A DNA stretch of 64,000 bases from Rhodobacteraceae bacterium UBA6197 (GCA_002422085.1 DISZ01000001.1:158593-222592), one strand, 5' to 3'. Shown: positions 1 to 9,514, counted from the stretch's first letter. Numbers and translations: made by a program. The notes: generated from the letters alone by a model not told the origin.

Positions 1-1
1 C

Positions 2-1243
2 GGTCTGGGTGCCGACACCCGCGTGCAACTGCCCCAGACCACACGCCAGTCTGCGAACTTGCCGGCAACCCATGTCTATGACGAAGACACGCGCGCCCGC
101 GAAATTGTCCGCATTCAACGAGACATTGCCAAACGTCGGCGACGCAAGCTGCTGCTGTTGATGTCGCGCTTGGCCTTCTTTGTGTTTTTGCCGACGCTGA
201 TGGCCGGGTGGTATTATTTCGCCATGGCGACGCCGCTTTATGCCACCAAGGCCGAATTCGTAATTCAGCAGGCCGATCAGGGGCTTGGGGGGGCCGGCGG
301 CCTCGGAGGGATGCTGAAAGGCACGGGCATGGCCACGAGTCAGGACTCGATCACCGTGCAAAGCTACCTCAATTCGCGCGATGCGCTATTGCGGCTGGAT
401 CATGACATGGGCTTCAAAGAGGCTTTCTCCAACCCCGATATCGACGTGATTCAGCGTCTCCCCGAAGGGGCGACCAACGAAAAGGCCTACAAGCTTTTTC
501 GCCGCAATGTGAAAATCGGCTATGACCCGACCGAGGGCATCATCAAGATGGAGGTGATCGCCCCCGACCCGCAACTGTCGGTGAAATTCTCGGAATCGCT
601 GATCGGCTATGCCGAAGAGCAGGTTGACCAATTGACCCAGCGCCTGCGCGAAGACCAGATGCAGGGCGCGCGCGACAGCTATTCCGATGCCGAAGCCAAG
701 GTTCTGGCCGCGCAGGAAAAGGTTCTCGTGCTGCAAGAACAGCTTGGCATTCTGGACCCGGTCACCGAAACAAACGTGGTCATGAGTCAGGTTTCGACCT
801 TCGAGATTCAGCTGCAAGAAAAACGACTGCAATTGCAGCAGTTGATGGACAACGCCCAACCCAACAAAGCCCGTGTCGATGGCGTCAAGGGCGACATCGA
901 CCGGCTTGAAAAGCTGATCTCCGAACTGCGTTCGGCACTTACGCAGGGCACTGGCACCGGCACCTCGCTTGCCTCTATCACCGGCAAGCTGCGCATCGCC
1001 GAAGCCGAGTTGCAAACGCGCCAGCTTCTGCTGAGCGGCGCGGCGCAACAGATGGAGATGGCCCGCATCGAAGCCAATAAACAGGTGCGCTATCTGTCGA
1101 TGGGCGTGCGGCCCGTGGCACCCGACGAACCCACCTACCCGCGTTCGTTCGAAAGCACACTACTGGCATTTCTGATCTTTTCCGGTATCTACCTGATGTT
1201 GTCCCTAACGGCCTCGATCCTGCGCGAACAGGTCTCGTCCTAA
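2..1243 (+). CDS. Capsule polysaccharide export inner-membrane protein, KpsE/BexC/CtrB-like (5' partial)
   Basis: Polysaccharide co-polymerase of the inner membrane that works with an ABC exporter (KpsMT) and an outer-membrane KpsD/Wza-type protein. The reading frame is open to the left edge. The first in-frame GTG (position 23) has no ribosome binding site, so the gene probably starts outside the window. Visible features: a basic stretch (RRRRK), a first membrane segment at about nt 165-230, a periplasmic region with long Q/E/L-rich coiled coils (about nt 670-930 and 980-1080), a PxxPxxP-like stretch (VAPDEPTYPRSFES) and a second membrane segment close to the C-terminus. This two-helix, coiled-coil layout is typical of the KpsE family. 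kdsA follows after 15 bases, which supports a role in Kdo-linked capsule export. The exact family name is less certain than the role. Confidence 0.85.
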   Translation, partial: GLGADTRVQLPQTTRQSANLPATHVYDEDTRAREIVRIQRDIAKRRRRKLLLLMSRLAFFVFLPTLMAGWYYFAMATPLYATKAEFVIQQADQGLGGAGGLGGMLKGTGMATSQDSITVQSYLNSRDALLRLDHDMGFKEAFSNPDIDVIQRLPEGATNEKAYKLFRRNVKIGYDPTEGIIKMEVIAPDPQLSVKFSESLIGYAEEQVDQLTQRLREDQMQGARDSYSDAEAKVLAAQEKVLVLQEQLGILDPVTETNVVMSQVSTFEIQLQEKRLQLQQLMDNAQPNKARVDGVKGDIDRLEKLISELRSALTQGTGTGTSLASITGKLRIAEAELQTRQLLLSGAAQQMEMARIEANKQVRYLSMGVRPVAPDEPTYPRSFESTLLAFLIFSGIYLMLSLTASILREQVSS

Positions 1244-1258
1244 AACCGGAGAACTCTG

Positions 1259-2092
1259 ATGCACGACGTCACAATCGGCGGCCTGACCGTCGGCAACAAC
1301 CGCCCATTGACGGTGATCGCCGGACCATGTCAGCTTGAAAGCCTTGACCACGCCCTGATGATTGCTGGCACGATGGCACAAATCTGCACCGATACGGGCG
1401 CGCAATTCATCTTCAAAGGCAGCTACGACAAGGCCAACCGCACCTCGCTATCAGGCAAGCGTGGGTTGGGTATCGACGCCGGCCTGCGGGTTTTGGCGGA
1501 CGTGCGGACCGAGTTTGGCTGCCCCGTCCTGACCGATATCCATGATGCCGAACAGGCCCGAATTGCGGGCGCGGTGGTCGACGTGATCCAGATCCCGGCG
1601 TTTCTGTGCCGCCAGACCGACCTCTTGGTGGCGGCGGGCGATACCGGCGCGGTGGTCAACATCAAGAAGGGCCAGTTTCTGGCGCCATGGGACATGCCCA
1701 ATGTCGTCAGCAAGATCGAAAGCACTGGCAACGCGCGGATCATGCTGACCGAGCGTGGCACCTCGTTTGGCTACAACACACTGGTCGCCGACATGCGGTC
1801 GCTGCCGACGATGATGAAAACCGGCTATCCGGTCATCATGGACGCAACCCATTCCGTGCAACAACCCGGCGGCCTTGGCGGTGCAAGTGGCGGCCAGCGG
1901 GAATTCGCGCCCGTGATGGCCCGTGCCGCCGTCAGCCTTGGCATTGCCGGCGTTTTCATCGAAACCCACGAAGCGCCCGACACCGCCCCGTCGGATGGGC
2001 CAAACATGATCCCGCTGGTCGAAATGGCCAGGCTGATCGAAACGCTGATGGGCTTTGACGCGCTCGCCAAGGCCAACCCGATCCGGCTTTGA
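1259..2092 (+). CDS. kdsA: 3-deoxy-8-phosphooctulonate synthase (Kdo-8-P synthase)
   Basis: Condenses phosphoenolpyruvate with arabinose-5-phosphate to Kdo-8-phosphate, the first committed step to Kdo for LPS and the capsule linker. The 277 aa length is standard for the family. Recognisable motifs: IAGPCQLES near the N-terminus, FKGSYDKANRTS, LTDIHD, VVNIKKGQFLAPWDM, and the C-terminal MDATHSVQQPGG and FIETHEAPDTAPSDGPNM. The family exists in metal-dependent and independent forms; I did not assign one. ATG start with GGAGAACTCTG just upstream. It lies directly behind a kpsE-like capsule export gene and probably shares its transcript, so this copy may be dedicated to capsule. Confidence 0.95.
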   Translation: MHDVTIGGLTVGNNRPLTVIAGPCQLESLDHALMIAGTMAQICTDTGAQFIFKGSYDKANRTSLSGKRGLGIDAGLRVLADVRTEFGCPVLTDIHDAEQARIAGAVVDVIQIPAFLCRQTDLLVAAGDTGAVVNIKKGQFLAPWDMPNVVSKIESTGNARIMLTERGTSFGYNTLVADMRSLPTMMKTGYPVIMDATHSVQQPGGLGGASGGQREFAPVMARAAVSLGIAGVFIETHEAPDTAPSDGPNMIPLVEMARLIETLMGFDALAKANPIRL

Positions 2093-2103
2093 TTTCAGGA
2101 AAT

Positions 2104-2161
2104 GCCTTCGGTGAGGATATTTGAACGAAGATGAAGCCGACTTCTCTTTGGAAAAATACTC
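2104..2161. repeat. Composite intergenic repeat (diverged, reverse orientation)
   Basis: Intergenic copy of the two-arm repeat also found at 44871-44938 and 60615-60686. The left part resembles the reverse complement of arm B (gccttcggtgaggatatttg, 17 of 20 matching gcctccggcggggatatttg). The right part (cttctctttggaaaaatactc region) is the reverse complement of arm A. It lies between kdsA and the convergent flavoprotein gene. Confidence 0.6.
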
Positions 2162-2191
2162 AATGAACGGCGCTGGTTCGGCGCGCAGGGT

Positions 2192-3367
2192 TCAAGCGAC
2201 TTGCCCTGCCGCCCAGCCAGATGACCATGCCCACTGGAAGTTATAGCCGCCAAGCCAGCCCGTCACGTCAACCACCTCGCCGACGAAATAGAGCCCGGGC
2301 ACCGACTTCACGGCCATCGTCCGCGCATCGAGCGCCGCGGTTGAAACGCCGCCCAAGGTCACCTCTGCGGTGCGATACCCTTCAGAGCCGACGGGCCGCA
2401 CCTGCCATTGCTTGACGGCCGCAGCAAGCCGATCGAGCCTAGCGTTGCCCAAATCGGCCAACCGACCCGACAGGCCCGCATTTTCGACCAGAAAGGCCGC
2501 AAGCTTGTCAGGCAGCATCCGACCCAGCGCGTTATGAATGGCGATGCGGCCGCTTTCAGCGCGCATTGCCTTCAGGTGCGCGGCAATGTCGATGCCGGGG
2601 GCAAGATCGACGATCAGCGGCGCCCCCTCGCGCCAATAGCTTGAGATCTGCAGAATTGCCGGGCCCGAAAGCCCGCGGTGGGTAAACAACAGTGCCTCAT
2701 TGAAACATGTGCGCCCCGCATGCACGCAGGCCGGAACCGCCACGCCCGCCATCTGCGCGGTGCGCGCCAGATCCTGTTCGGCAAAGGTCAGTGGCACCAG
2801 TGCCGGGCGCGTTTCGGTTACGGCAACCCCAAAGCTCTCTGCGATGCGATACCCAAGCCCGCTGGCCCCCATCTTGGGGATCGACTTGCCGCCGCTGGCG
2901 ACAATCAGGCTTTCGGTGTGGATCGAACCGACAGAGGTTGCGACCTCAAAACCGTTGTCACGCCGGATTGCCCCGATCTCGACACCGAGCCGCAATTCGG
3001 CACTGCAGTCGCGCAGATCTTCGACCAGCATCCGCACGACCTGGGTGGCCTTGCCATCGCAAAAAAGCTGCCCCAATGTCTTTTCATGCCAGCCAATCCC
3101 CGCCCGGTCCAAACGTGCGATAAAGTCCCCGGGCCTGTATCGGCGCAAGGCCGACAACGCAAACCGCGGATTTTGCGACAGAAAAGCCTCTGGGGCGGTG
3201 GAAAGATTGGTGAAATTGCACCGGCCACCGCCCGAAATTCGGATTTTTTCTCCCGGTGCCTGTGCATGATCGAGAATGACCACGCGCCGCCCACGCCGCC
3301 CGGCCTCGATGCCTGCGAACATGCCGGCGGCGCCGGCGCCAAGGATCAGAACATCGGTTTTCTCCAT
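2192..3367 (-). CDS. NAD(P)/FAD-dependent oxidoreductase, HI0933/YhiN family
   Basis: Flavoprotein of 391 aa with an N-terminal Rossmann FAD-binding motif (LGAGAAGMFAGIEAGRRG), then VVILDHAQAPGEKIRISGGG and GRCNFTN, the signature of the HI0933-like aminoacetone oxidase/BaiN family. A second nucleotide-binding element (LIVASGGKSIPKMGASG) and the C-terminal FAD contact (GLYFVGEVVDVTGWLGGYNFQWAWSSG, in parts) are present. The physiological substrate of this family is mostly unknown. It is a single gene, convergent with kdsA and divergent from tRNA-Gln about 100 bases away. The ATG start has no competing upstream methionine. Confidence 0.88.
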   Translation of the reverse strand: MEKTDVLILGAGAAGMFAGIEAGRRGRRVVILDHAQAPGEKIRISGGGRCNFTNLSTAPEAFLSQNPRFALSALRRYRPGDFIARLDRAGIGWHEKTLGQLFCDGKATQVVRMLVEDLRDCSAELRLGVEIGAIRRDNGFEVATSVGSIHTESLIVASGGKSIPKMGASGLGYRIAESFGVAVTETRPALVPLTFAEQDLARTAQMAGVAVPACVHAGRTCFNEALLFTHRGLSGPAILQISSYWREGAPLIVDLAPGIDIAAHLKAMRAESGRIAIHNALGRMLPDKLAAFLVENAGLSGRLADLGNARLDRLAAAVKQWQVRPVGSEGYRTAEVTLGGVSTAALDARTMAVKSVPGLYFVGEVVDVTGWLGGYNFQWAWSSGWAAGQVA

Positions 3368-3465
3368 CCGCTCGCCTTAGCGCGCGCTCTGGGGCGGGTG
3401 CAATCACATTTGCCGCTTTTTTCTCTTGCGGCCCCTGATCGCCTTGGCTAAACACCGCCCCAAGT

Positions 3466-3540
3466 TGGGGCGTGGCCAAGTGGTAAGGCATCGGTTTTTG
3501 GTACCGTGTACCGTAGGTTCGAATCCTACCGCCCCAGCCA
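3466..3540 (+). tRNA. tRNA-Gln (TTG anticodon)
   Basis: 75-base cloverleaf with encoded CCA. Acceptor TGGGGCG (3466-3472) pairs with CGCCCCA (3530-3536), discriminator G, then CCA. The D-stem is GCC/GGC. The anticodon loop TTTTGGT gives anticodon TTG, reading CAA/CAG. The T arm is GTAGG TTCGAAT CCTAC. Base pair 27-43 would be a T-T mismatch; the other stems are intact. Confidence 0.96.
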
Positions 3541-3646
3541 ATTTCTTAGAGCACCAGTTTCCGCTTACCCTGTTGCGTTTGCGTGCTGTGGTTTGGAACA
3601 GGATTGCCCCAGAGGCTGCCCCAGTTTCGGGCGCGCCCTACCAACC

Positions 3647-4771
3647 CTAAATGTCAAAAAGTGTTGCCCCCCCGCGAGAGGCCTCGGCGCTCTTGTAGGC
3701 CCCCAATATGGCAGCGATGGCGTCATCAGGTAGCGGGTCAGCCAGCTTGGCCCCGTTGAACTCTAGTACGCGCAGCACACGACGATTCTTGGGCTTTCCT
3801 CGAACGAGCTGATAGGCCCATTGCACGGTGAGCCTATCCAAGCCCTCGAAATGCAACTCCTTCCGACGTATCCGCCCCCAGAACTCTGCATCCTCGACAA
3901 CGAAAAGGCACTCGCGCCGTATCGAGTCTTTCCCCTGCCACATACGGGTGTTCTGCTTGTCTTGAGACCAGTTTGGTGAGTTTACGTAGATGCTTTCCTT
4001 GGCAACAATCCACTCCGGCTCTTCCTCTTCTTTCTCTTTGCGCTCAGGTCGCTGCGCACGTGCAGGGAAAGAACTACGAGGAATAGGGAAGTCATCCTCA
4101 GGGGAAAAACCAATCTGCTTGACCTCTGGATTTTTGATGCATGCTTCATAAAAGTCAGCTCGGGCATCCATAGCATCGGGGAGGTTGCCCGCTTCCATCC
4201 CGATCTTCTTGAGGGCTTCTGGCTCGCCCTCGAGGATCCCTCGGGTCATTGATGTGACGAGCCGCGTCACCCGCTGGCACGTCCTTGCGTCTCTGTCCGA
4301 TAGACGCTCTTGCGGGGATGTTTGGGAATCGCCTTCTGTTTTCGATTTGGTTTCCCGCGTCTCTGGCTTTTCCAAACTTTCCAGAGCAGCCCGGTGATCT
4401 TTGCCAAGGTCCTCTGCCCACTCTGCGGGTGACTTGCCTGTCAGTCCTTCGATATAAGCAGCCCCGACGTCGCTTTCCGTGAGGTTTATGGCCTGATCTA
4501 GGAGGGCGCCAGCGCCTCCCAGCAGGACCCCTGCGCCAGTCAGAAACACGCCCAATCGAGTTAGGAAGCTGCCCTCTTCAGGCGGCATGACGATAATTTC
4601 GAACGCCAAGTCACCCTGGAAGAAAGTCTTATCTAACGCCTCTACGACCTTGCGAGCACTTTCTGCAGTCTGAATGAAAGTGTCGAGGCTAAGGAAGTGG
4701 TCCTCAACGTCAAAGTGAATATAAAAGTGGTCAGTGCGATCGTCGAATCCCCAAGGCAGCACATCTGGCAT
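3647..4771 (-). CDS. Hypothetical protein of unknown function, probably laterally acquired
   Basis: I do not recognise this 374 aa protein. The first ~70 residues look like a mixed alpha/beta domain (HFYIHFDVEDHFLSLDTF, then FEIIVMPPEEGSFL). Next comes a Gly/Leu-rich hydrophobic stretch at about residues 73-92 that may be one membrane segment. A polar, Lys/Glu-rich linker follows (a run of KEKEEEEPEW) and then a C-terminal domain with IYVNSPNWSQDKQNTRMW and FWGRIRRKELHFEGLDRLTV. The base composition is visibly more AT-rich than the neighbours and codon use differs. It sits alone just downstream of tRNA-Gln, a common integration position, but I found no repeat of the tRNA end and no integrase. 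The ATG at 4771 has a G-rich stretch GGGGTG upstream; an in-frame GTG at 4789 is the alternative start. Confidence 0.6.
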   Translation of the reverse strand: MPDVLPWGFDDRTDHFYIHFDVEDHFLSLDTFIQTAESARKVVEALDKTFFQGDLAFEIIVMPPEEGSFLTRLGVFLTGAGVLLGGAGALLDQAINLTESDVGAAYIEGLTGKSPAEWAEDLGKDHRAALESLEKPETRETKSKTEGDSQTSPQERLSDRDARTCQRVTRLVTSMTRGILEGEPEALKKIGMEAGNLPDAMDARADFYEACIKNPEVKQIGFSPEDDFPIPRSSFPARAQRPERKEKEEEEPEWIVAKESIYVNSPNWSQDKQNTRMWQGKDSIRRECLFVVEDAEFWGRIRRKELHFEGLDRLTVQWAYQLVRGKPKNRRVLRVLEFNGAKLADPLPDDAIAAILGAYKSAEASRGGATLFDI

Positions 4772-4789
4772 CAAGTCACCCCACCCCAC

Positions 4790-5338
4790 AACCCCTGCGT
4801 GAAGAACCTAGGATGATGATAAACGATTGGCAAGTTTAGTAGCCAACGGTTCAGTGCCACCCCCCTTCAAATAAAGCTAAGGGGAATAGGTAAAAGTAAT
4901 GGAGGAGGAGGGGGAGAAGAAGAACGATTGAATAGCCACAAGTTTGGGGTTGTCGTGCACGAAGATCCAGCCATGGCGCATTTGGCTTGTCGGCTCGTTC
5001 ACGCGGATCGAACTGCGCACGATGCACTCCGACATGGGCACAAGGTTTCGCGGCGCGCGGAAGATTTCCGTATTTGGCGACGCGGGATTGAAGCGGGCCG
5101 CGCTTGCGGCATTGGCCGACGCCGCCGCGCCGGCCCCATGCTCGGCCACAGTGCCGACGGTCTGGTCGCCCGCGAAACCTGGCCGCGCCATCGTCCGCCC
5201 ACAGGCCGGGCCGGACTCTGACCGCGGATGAACAAGAGATGTCGTATCAGGTCAGGCACCTACGCCAAGCAACGCCCGACATGGCACCTGGTTTCTCCAG
5301 ATGCCGAAGGTCGCCTCTCAGGTAAACGAGTCTTTTCG
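4790..5338. other. Intergenic stretch with no supported gene
   Basis: About 550 bases. It contains a purine-rich tract (around 4900-4925: ggaggaggagggggag) and open frames on both strands that resemble nothing I recognise. The minus-strand frame between 4877 and 5191 has some protein-like composition but no start with a ribosome binding site. It may be the scar of the same acquisition that brought the orphan gene at 3647-4771. Confidence 0.4.
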
Positions 5339-5497
5339 CTAGACGCCCGTCTCCAGACCGCATTCCGGAACGCTCATACCCAGCACCGGATCGGTCGCTT
5401 GGCATTCATTGCCGCTTACAGGATATTTCCCCTGTTCGGCACATCCCAACAGACCCAAGGTTAAAGAAAACAGCGTAATTTGCACAAGTCGTTTCAT
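5339..5497 (-). CDS. Small putative lipoprotein (52 aa)
   Basis: Starts MKRLVQITLFSLTLGLLGCA: two basic residues, a hydrophobic stretch and an LLGC lipobox, so the mature protein would be an acylated ~33 residue peptide with two further cysteines. AGAAAGG lies 7 bases before the ATG at 5497, which favours this start over the upstream in-frame one at 5584. Function unknown. Similar very small lipoproteins of the entericidin/peptidoglycan-anchor sort are common, but no such assignment is supported here. Confidence 0.6.
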   Translation of the reverse strand: MKRLVQITLFSLTLGLLGCAEQGKYPVSGNECQATDPVLGMSVPECGLETGV

Positions 5498-5658
5498 GGT
5501 CTTGCCTTTCTCTGAACGGTTGCAGGCATTGTTATGGATTTTAGTGTCGTCAATCAATCGGCTCAATGCGTTGATGCAGAACAATCAATGCGGTTGACCA
5601 AGCGTAATCGGCAGGGAAGCGCTTTCACCGGTACCTCGGTCTGGCCCGTCTGACCGCC

Positions 5659-6786
5659 TCAATGAACCGTGGCCATGGTCAGCCGGAAACGCCTGAGGGC
5701 GACAAGGAGAAACACCCCGCCAAGCACCGTCATGACAAGCATGTTCGGCCAGACCGTTTCAAGCCCGGCGCCGCGATACAAAATAGACTGCGAAAAGGCG
5801 ACAAAATGCGTCGAAGGCGCCAACTGCATCACATACTGAAGCCAGACCGGCATGCTCTCCATCGGGGTCGTGCTGCCCGAAAGAAGGTTCATGATCACCA
5901 GAACCGGCAACGCCAGCAACCCGAATTGCGGCATCGAGGTTGTAAACGTGGCCAAGAGAATGCCAAGCCCGGTTACCGACACCAGATACAGCACCGCGCC
6001 GCCAATGAAGAGCGGAATCGAACCTGCGATGGGCACCTCCAGAAGGATCTGCACCACAAGCCAGATTGACAGGATCGCCGCGACAATGATTGCGAGCCCA
6101 TTTGACCAGATCTTGGCGACCATGATCTCTGACGGGGTTACCGGCATCACCAGCAGGTGCTCGATCGTTCCATGTTCACGTTCGCGGATCAGCGCAGCGC
6201 CGGTCAGCAACACCGACAGGATCGTGATGTTGTTGATGACCTGCATGACGGATGAAAACCAGACCGAGTTGAGGTTCGGGTTGAACTTGGTCCTTACGAC
6301 CAGGTCGATCGGCAGCTCTGTCGCAGTGTCATCGCCAGCCACGAATTTCGCAACTTCCGCACTGATGATCTGCTGAAGGAAAACCGATCCGTTCCCGGCC
6401 TGCGCCATTGCCGTGGCATCGACGTTCAGCTGGATCTGCGGCTTTTGGGCGGTCAGCACATCGGCCTCGAACCGAGGCGGGAAAGTCAGCACAAAAACAA
6501 ACCGGCCGGCGTCCATGACACTGTCGATCTGATCCGCCGGTATCTCTTGTGGAGGGTTGAATTGTGGCGGCAAAATCGCCGCCAAAATACGCCCTGTCAA
6601 CGCCGATCGGTCCTGGTCCACATATGCCACCGACGCATTCTCGACCTCCAGCTTGGCCCCGGTTGCCACCGAATAGACGGCAAAGCTGAACACATAGACG
6701 ATCAGCAGGATCAGCACTGGATCGGTGCGCAGGCTGCTTAGTTCCTTGCGGCCGAGGCGGAAGACATTGGAAATCCACTGTCTCAT
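5659..6786 (-). CDS. yhhJ: ABC transporter permease, YhhJ/YbhR-like (ABC-2 family)
   Basis: 375 aa ABC-2 type membrane protein: one N-terminal membrane segment (LILLIVYVFSFAVYSVATGA), a large periplasmic region, then about five C-terminal helices. The segment REREHGTIEHLLVMPVTPSEIMVAKIW is the conserved coupling region of this family. It is the last gene of a three-gene operon, one base behind the fused ATPase-permease rbbA-like gene. This is the same order as yhiI-rbbA-yhhJ of E. coli. Probably half of the membrane channel of a drug or metabolite exporter. The substrate cannot be told from sequence. Confidence 0.85.
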   Translation of the reverse strand: MRQWISNVFRLGRKELSSLRTDPVLILLIVYVFSFAVYSVATGAKLEVENASVAYVDQDRSALTGRILAAILPPQFNPPQEIPADQIDSVMDAGRFVFVLTFPPRFEADVLTAQKPQIQLNVDATAMAQAGNGSVFLQQIISAEVAKFVAGDDTATELPIDLVVRTKFNPNLNSVWFSSVMQVINNITILSVLLTGAALIREREHGTIEHLLVMPVTPSEIMVAKIWSNGLAIIVAAILSIWLVVQILLEVPIAGSIPLFIGGAVLYLVSVTGLGILLATFTTSMPQFGLLALPVLVIMNLLSGSTTPMESMPVWLQYVMQLAPSTHFVAFSQSILYRGAGLETVWPNMLVMTVLGGVFLLVALRRFRLTMATVH

Positions 6787-6787
6787 G

Positions 6788-9514
6788 TCATTTCTCCTGT
6801 TTGCTCAGCACCATGATCGACACGGCAATAAACAGGACCGCAAAGCCTGCCAAAGCGGCATGGTTTTGCCAAAGCTCGACAAACCCGAGACTTTTGGTGA
6901 AGGTTCCGACGCTGATCTGCTGATACCAGGCCGACGGAAAGGCGAGCCCGACCACGCGCCCACCGCCCGAAAGCGACGACACCGGAACCAGCAGACCCGA
7001 AAAGTTGACCGCCGGGATGATCGAGATGACCGCAGCCGCGAAGGTTGCGGCAACCTGCGTTCGTGTGAAGGTCGAGATCAACACACCAAACCCGGTGGTC
7101 GCAAGAACATAAAGCAGCGTGCCCAGAATGAGCGCCGCGATCGAGCCTTTGATCGGCACGTCGAAGACACCGTAGGATACCAAGATCAGGGTGAAAAAGC
7201 TCAACAAGGCGATGGCGACATACGGCAGTTGCTTGCCCAGGATGAATTCTGTTCGCGTCACCGGTGTAGAATGGAAATTGGCGATGGAACCCGTTTCCTT
7301 TTCCCGCACGACCCCCATCGCCGCCATCATGGCCGGAATCAGCACCAGCATCAGCATGATGACCGAAGGGATCATCGAAAACACGCTCTTGAAAGATTGG
7401 TTGTAGCGAAAGCGCGTCTCGACGCTGGCTGCGGCAAGATCGTAGGCGCGGCCATAGGTCCGCTCGAATTGATCGCTCATGTAAGAGACCGCGAGGCCTT
7501 GCAGATAGCCACGTGTCGTCTCGGCCCGAAACGGCATCGCACCGTCAACCGAGACGCGGATCTCTGGCCGGTCACCCTGTAGCAGCGCCTTGCCAAAACC
7601 GGATGGAATCTCAAGCCCGACCACCAGTTCGGCGCTTTTCATGCGCGCTTCCAGCTCGGCCACGCTTTTTGCCGGAGGTTGCTCGGCAAAGTAGCGTGAA
7701 CCCGCAAAACCCTCCATCAGTTCGCGGCTTTCGGTAGTCTGGTCGCGGTCGAAAACAGCATAGTGGAGGCTTTGGACATCGAACGAAATACCATAGCCAA
7801 ACGTAAGCATCAGAATGATCGGACCCAGAAAGGCGAAGGTCAACCGCATCCGGTCGCGCAAGATCTCGATCGACTCGCGCCGTGCAAAGGCCCAGAGGCG
7901 TGCAGGGTCGAACGCCCTGCGCGCGACCGGACGTGGTGCCGGCACCTCGATGGTTGGCTGTGGCGCGGCGACAATGGCGTCAACGTCAACGGCCTCTTGC
8001 AGATACGCGACAAATGCCTGCTCCAAGGTGTCGGCGCGCTTGTCGCGTGCCAGATCGGCAGGGACCCCGACCGCCAAAACCTTGCCCGCGTGCATCAGCG
8101 AAATTCTGTCGCAGCGTTCCGCCTCGTTCATGAAATGGGTAGAGACAAAGATCGTCACGCTATCGCGGCGCGACAGGTCAACCAGATGCTGCCAGAATGC
8201 ATCGCGCGCAACCGGATCGACCCCCGAGGTCGGCTCGTCGAGGATCAGGACTTCGGGCGAATGGATCAGTGCAACGGCAAGCTGAAGGCGTTGTCGGACA
8301 CCCAGCGGCAACCCATCGGGGCGCCTGTCGGCTTCTTCGATCAGATCAAAGGTGCGCAGCATCTCGTCCACGCGCGCGGCACGGCTGTCCGCTGGCAGCT
8401 GATAAAGTTCTGCGTGCAATTCCAGATTGCGGCGCACGGTCAGCTCGCTGTAAAGCGAAAAGGATTGCGACATGTAGCCGACACGCTTGCGGGTCGCCAT
8501 GTCACCCGGATCAAGCGTTTCGCCAAACAAGAGCGCCTCGCCTTCGCTGGCCGGCAAGAGCCCGGTCAGCATTTTCATCGTCGTGCTCTTGCCGCAGCCG
8601 TTTGACCCGAGAAAGCCGAAGATCTCGCCGCGCTCGATCCGGAAATCCACGCTGTCTACCGCCGTGAAATCGCCAAACCTGCGGCTCAGGCCGCGTGCCT
8701 CGATGGCGGGCGGCCCTTTCGAGACCTGACGTGGCGGAACGACGACGTCGCGATGCCCGATCCGTTCTTGTTCGGGCAACAACGCGATGAAGGCCTTTTC
8801 CAGCGTAGGCTGCGCGACGCCATCGCGGATTTCGCTGGGCGCACCCGTCGCAATCACCTTGCCCGCAGACATGACCGCCAGCCAGTCGAACCGCTCCGCC
8901 TCGTCCATGTAGGCGCTCGCGACGATGACACTCATCGCTGGGCGCTGCCTGCGGATTCTGTCGATCAGATCCCAGAACTGCTGGCGCGACAAAGGATCAA
9001 CACCGGTTGTTGGCTCGTCAAGGATCACCAGATCGGGGTCGTGAATCAGCGCCGAACAGAGCGACAGCTTTTGCTTCATCCCGCCGGAAAGCTTGCCAGC
9101 CGGGCGGTTCGGAAAGGGATCAAGCCCCGTCGCCCGCAGCAGATCGTTGATGCGCGCACGGCGCTCGGCGTCTGGTTGACCAAACAATCGCCCAAAGAAA
9201 TCGAGATTCTCGTAGACCGTCAGCGTCGGATAAAGATTTCGGCCCAAACCTTGCGGCATATAGGCGATGCGATGGTTGCACGCCCTCAGGTGCGCTCCGT
9301 TGCGAATGTCACCATCCAGAATGTTCGCATCGCCCGATTGCAGCTTTCGCACCCCCGCAATAAGCGCAAGCAACGTTGATTTCCCCACGCCGTCTGGTCC
9401 GATCAGGCCCGCCATGCAGCCCGCAGGTATGTCGAGCGACACATCCCTCAGCGCGAAAGTGGCGCCGTAGCGATGCGTGACCGACGCAAGGCGTGCAATC
9501 GGCGCACGGGTCAT
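6788..9514 (-). CDS. rbbA: Fused ABC transporter: two ATPase domains plus ABC-2 permease (RbbA/YhiH-type)
   Basis: 908 aa, matching the ~910 aa RbbA family. First ATPase domain: Walker A GPDGVGKST (about residue 36), signature LSGGMKQKLSL, Walker B LVILDEPTTGVDP. Second ATPase domain: Walker A GSNGCGKST (about residue 303), degenerate signature LPLGVRQRLQLA, Walker B VLILDEPTSGVDP. From about residue 545 an ABC-2 membrane domain follows, with the first helix near LTFAFLGPIILMLTFGYGIS, a periplasmic loop and five further helices including REKETGSIANFHSTPVTRTEF. RbbA was first described as ribosome-associated, but the domain layout and the neighbours (HlyD adaptor upstream with a 4-base overlap, permease downstream) argue for an exporter. 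Confidence 0.92.
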   Translation of the reverse strand: MTRAPIARLASVTHRYGATFALRDVSLDIPAGCMAGLIGPDGVGKSTLLALIAGVRKLQSGDANILDGDIRNGAHLRACNHRIAYMPQGLGRNLYPTLTVYENLDFFGRLFGQPDAERRARINDLLRATGLDPFPNRPAGKLSGGMKQKLSLCSALIHDPDLVILDEPTTGVDPLSRQQFWDLIDRIRRQRPAMSVIVASAYMDEAERFDWLAVMSAGKVIATGAPSEIRDGVAQPTLEKAFIALLPEQERIGHRDVVVPPRQVSKGPPAIEARGLSRRFGDFTAVDSVDFRIERGEIFGFLGSNGCGKSTTMKMLTGLLPASEGEALLFGETLDPGDMATRKRVGYMSQSFSLYSELTVRRNLELHAELYQLPADSRAARVDEMLRTFDLIEEADRRPDGLPLGVRQRLQLAVALIHSPEVLILDEPTSGVDPVARDAFWQHLVDLSRRDSVTIFVSTHFMNEAERCDRISLMHAGKVLAVGVPADLARDKRADTLEQAFVAYLQEAVDVDAIVAAPQPTIEVPAPRPVARRAFDPARLWAFARRESIEILRDRMRLTFAFLGPIILMLTFGYGISFDVQSLHYAVFDRDQTTESRELMEGFAGSRYFAEQPPAKSVAELEARMKSAELVVGLEIPSGFGKALLQGDRPEIRVSVDGAMPFRAETTRGYLQGLAVSYMSDQFERTYGRAYDLAAASVETRFRYNQSFKSVFSMIPSVIMLMLVLIPAMMAAMGVVREKETGSIANFHSTPVTRTEFILGKQLPYVAIALLSFFTLILVSYGVFDVPIKGSIAALILGTLLYVLATTGFGVLISTFTRTQVAATFAAAVISIIPAVNFSGLLVPVSSLSGGGRVVGLAFPSAWYQQISVGTFTKSLGFVELWQNHAALAGFAVLFIAVSIMVLSKQEK

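Noticed and set aside
3466..4790. tRNA-Gln as the attachment site of a genomic island
   Set aside because: No second copy of the tRNA 3' end and no integrase were found in the following sequence, so only the suggestive position and composition remain.
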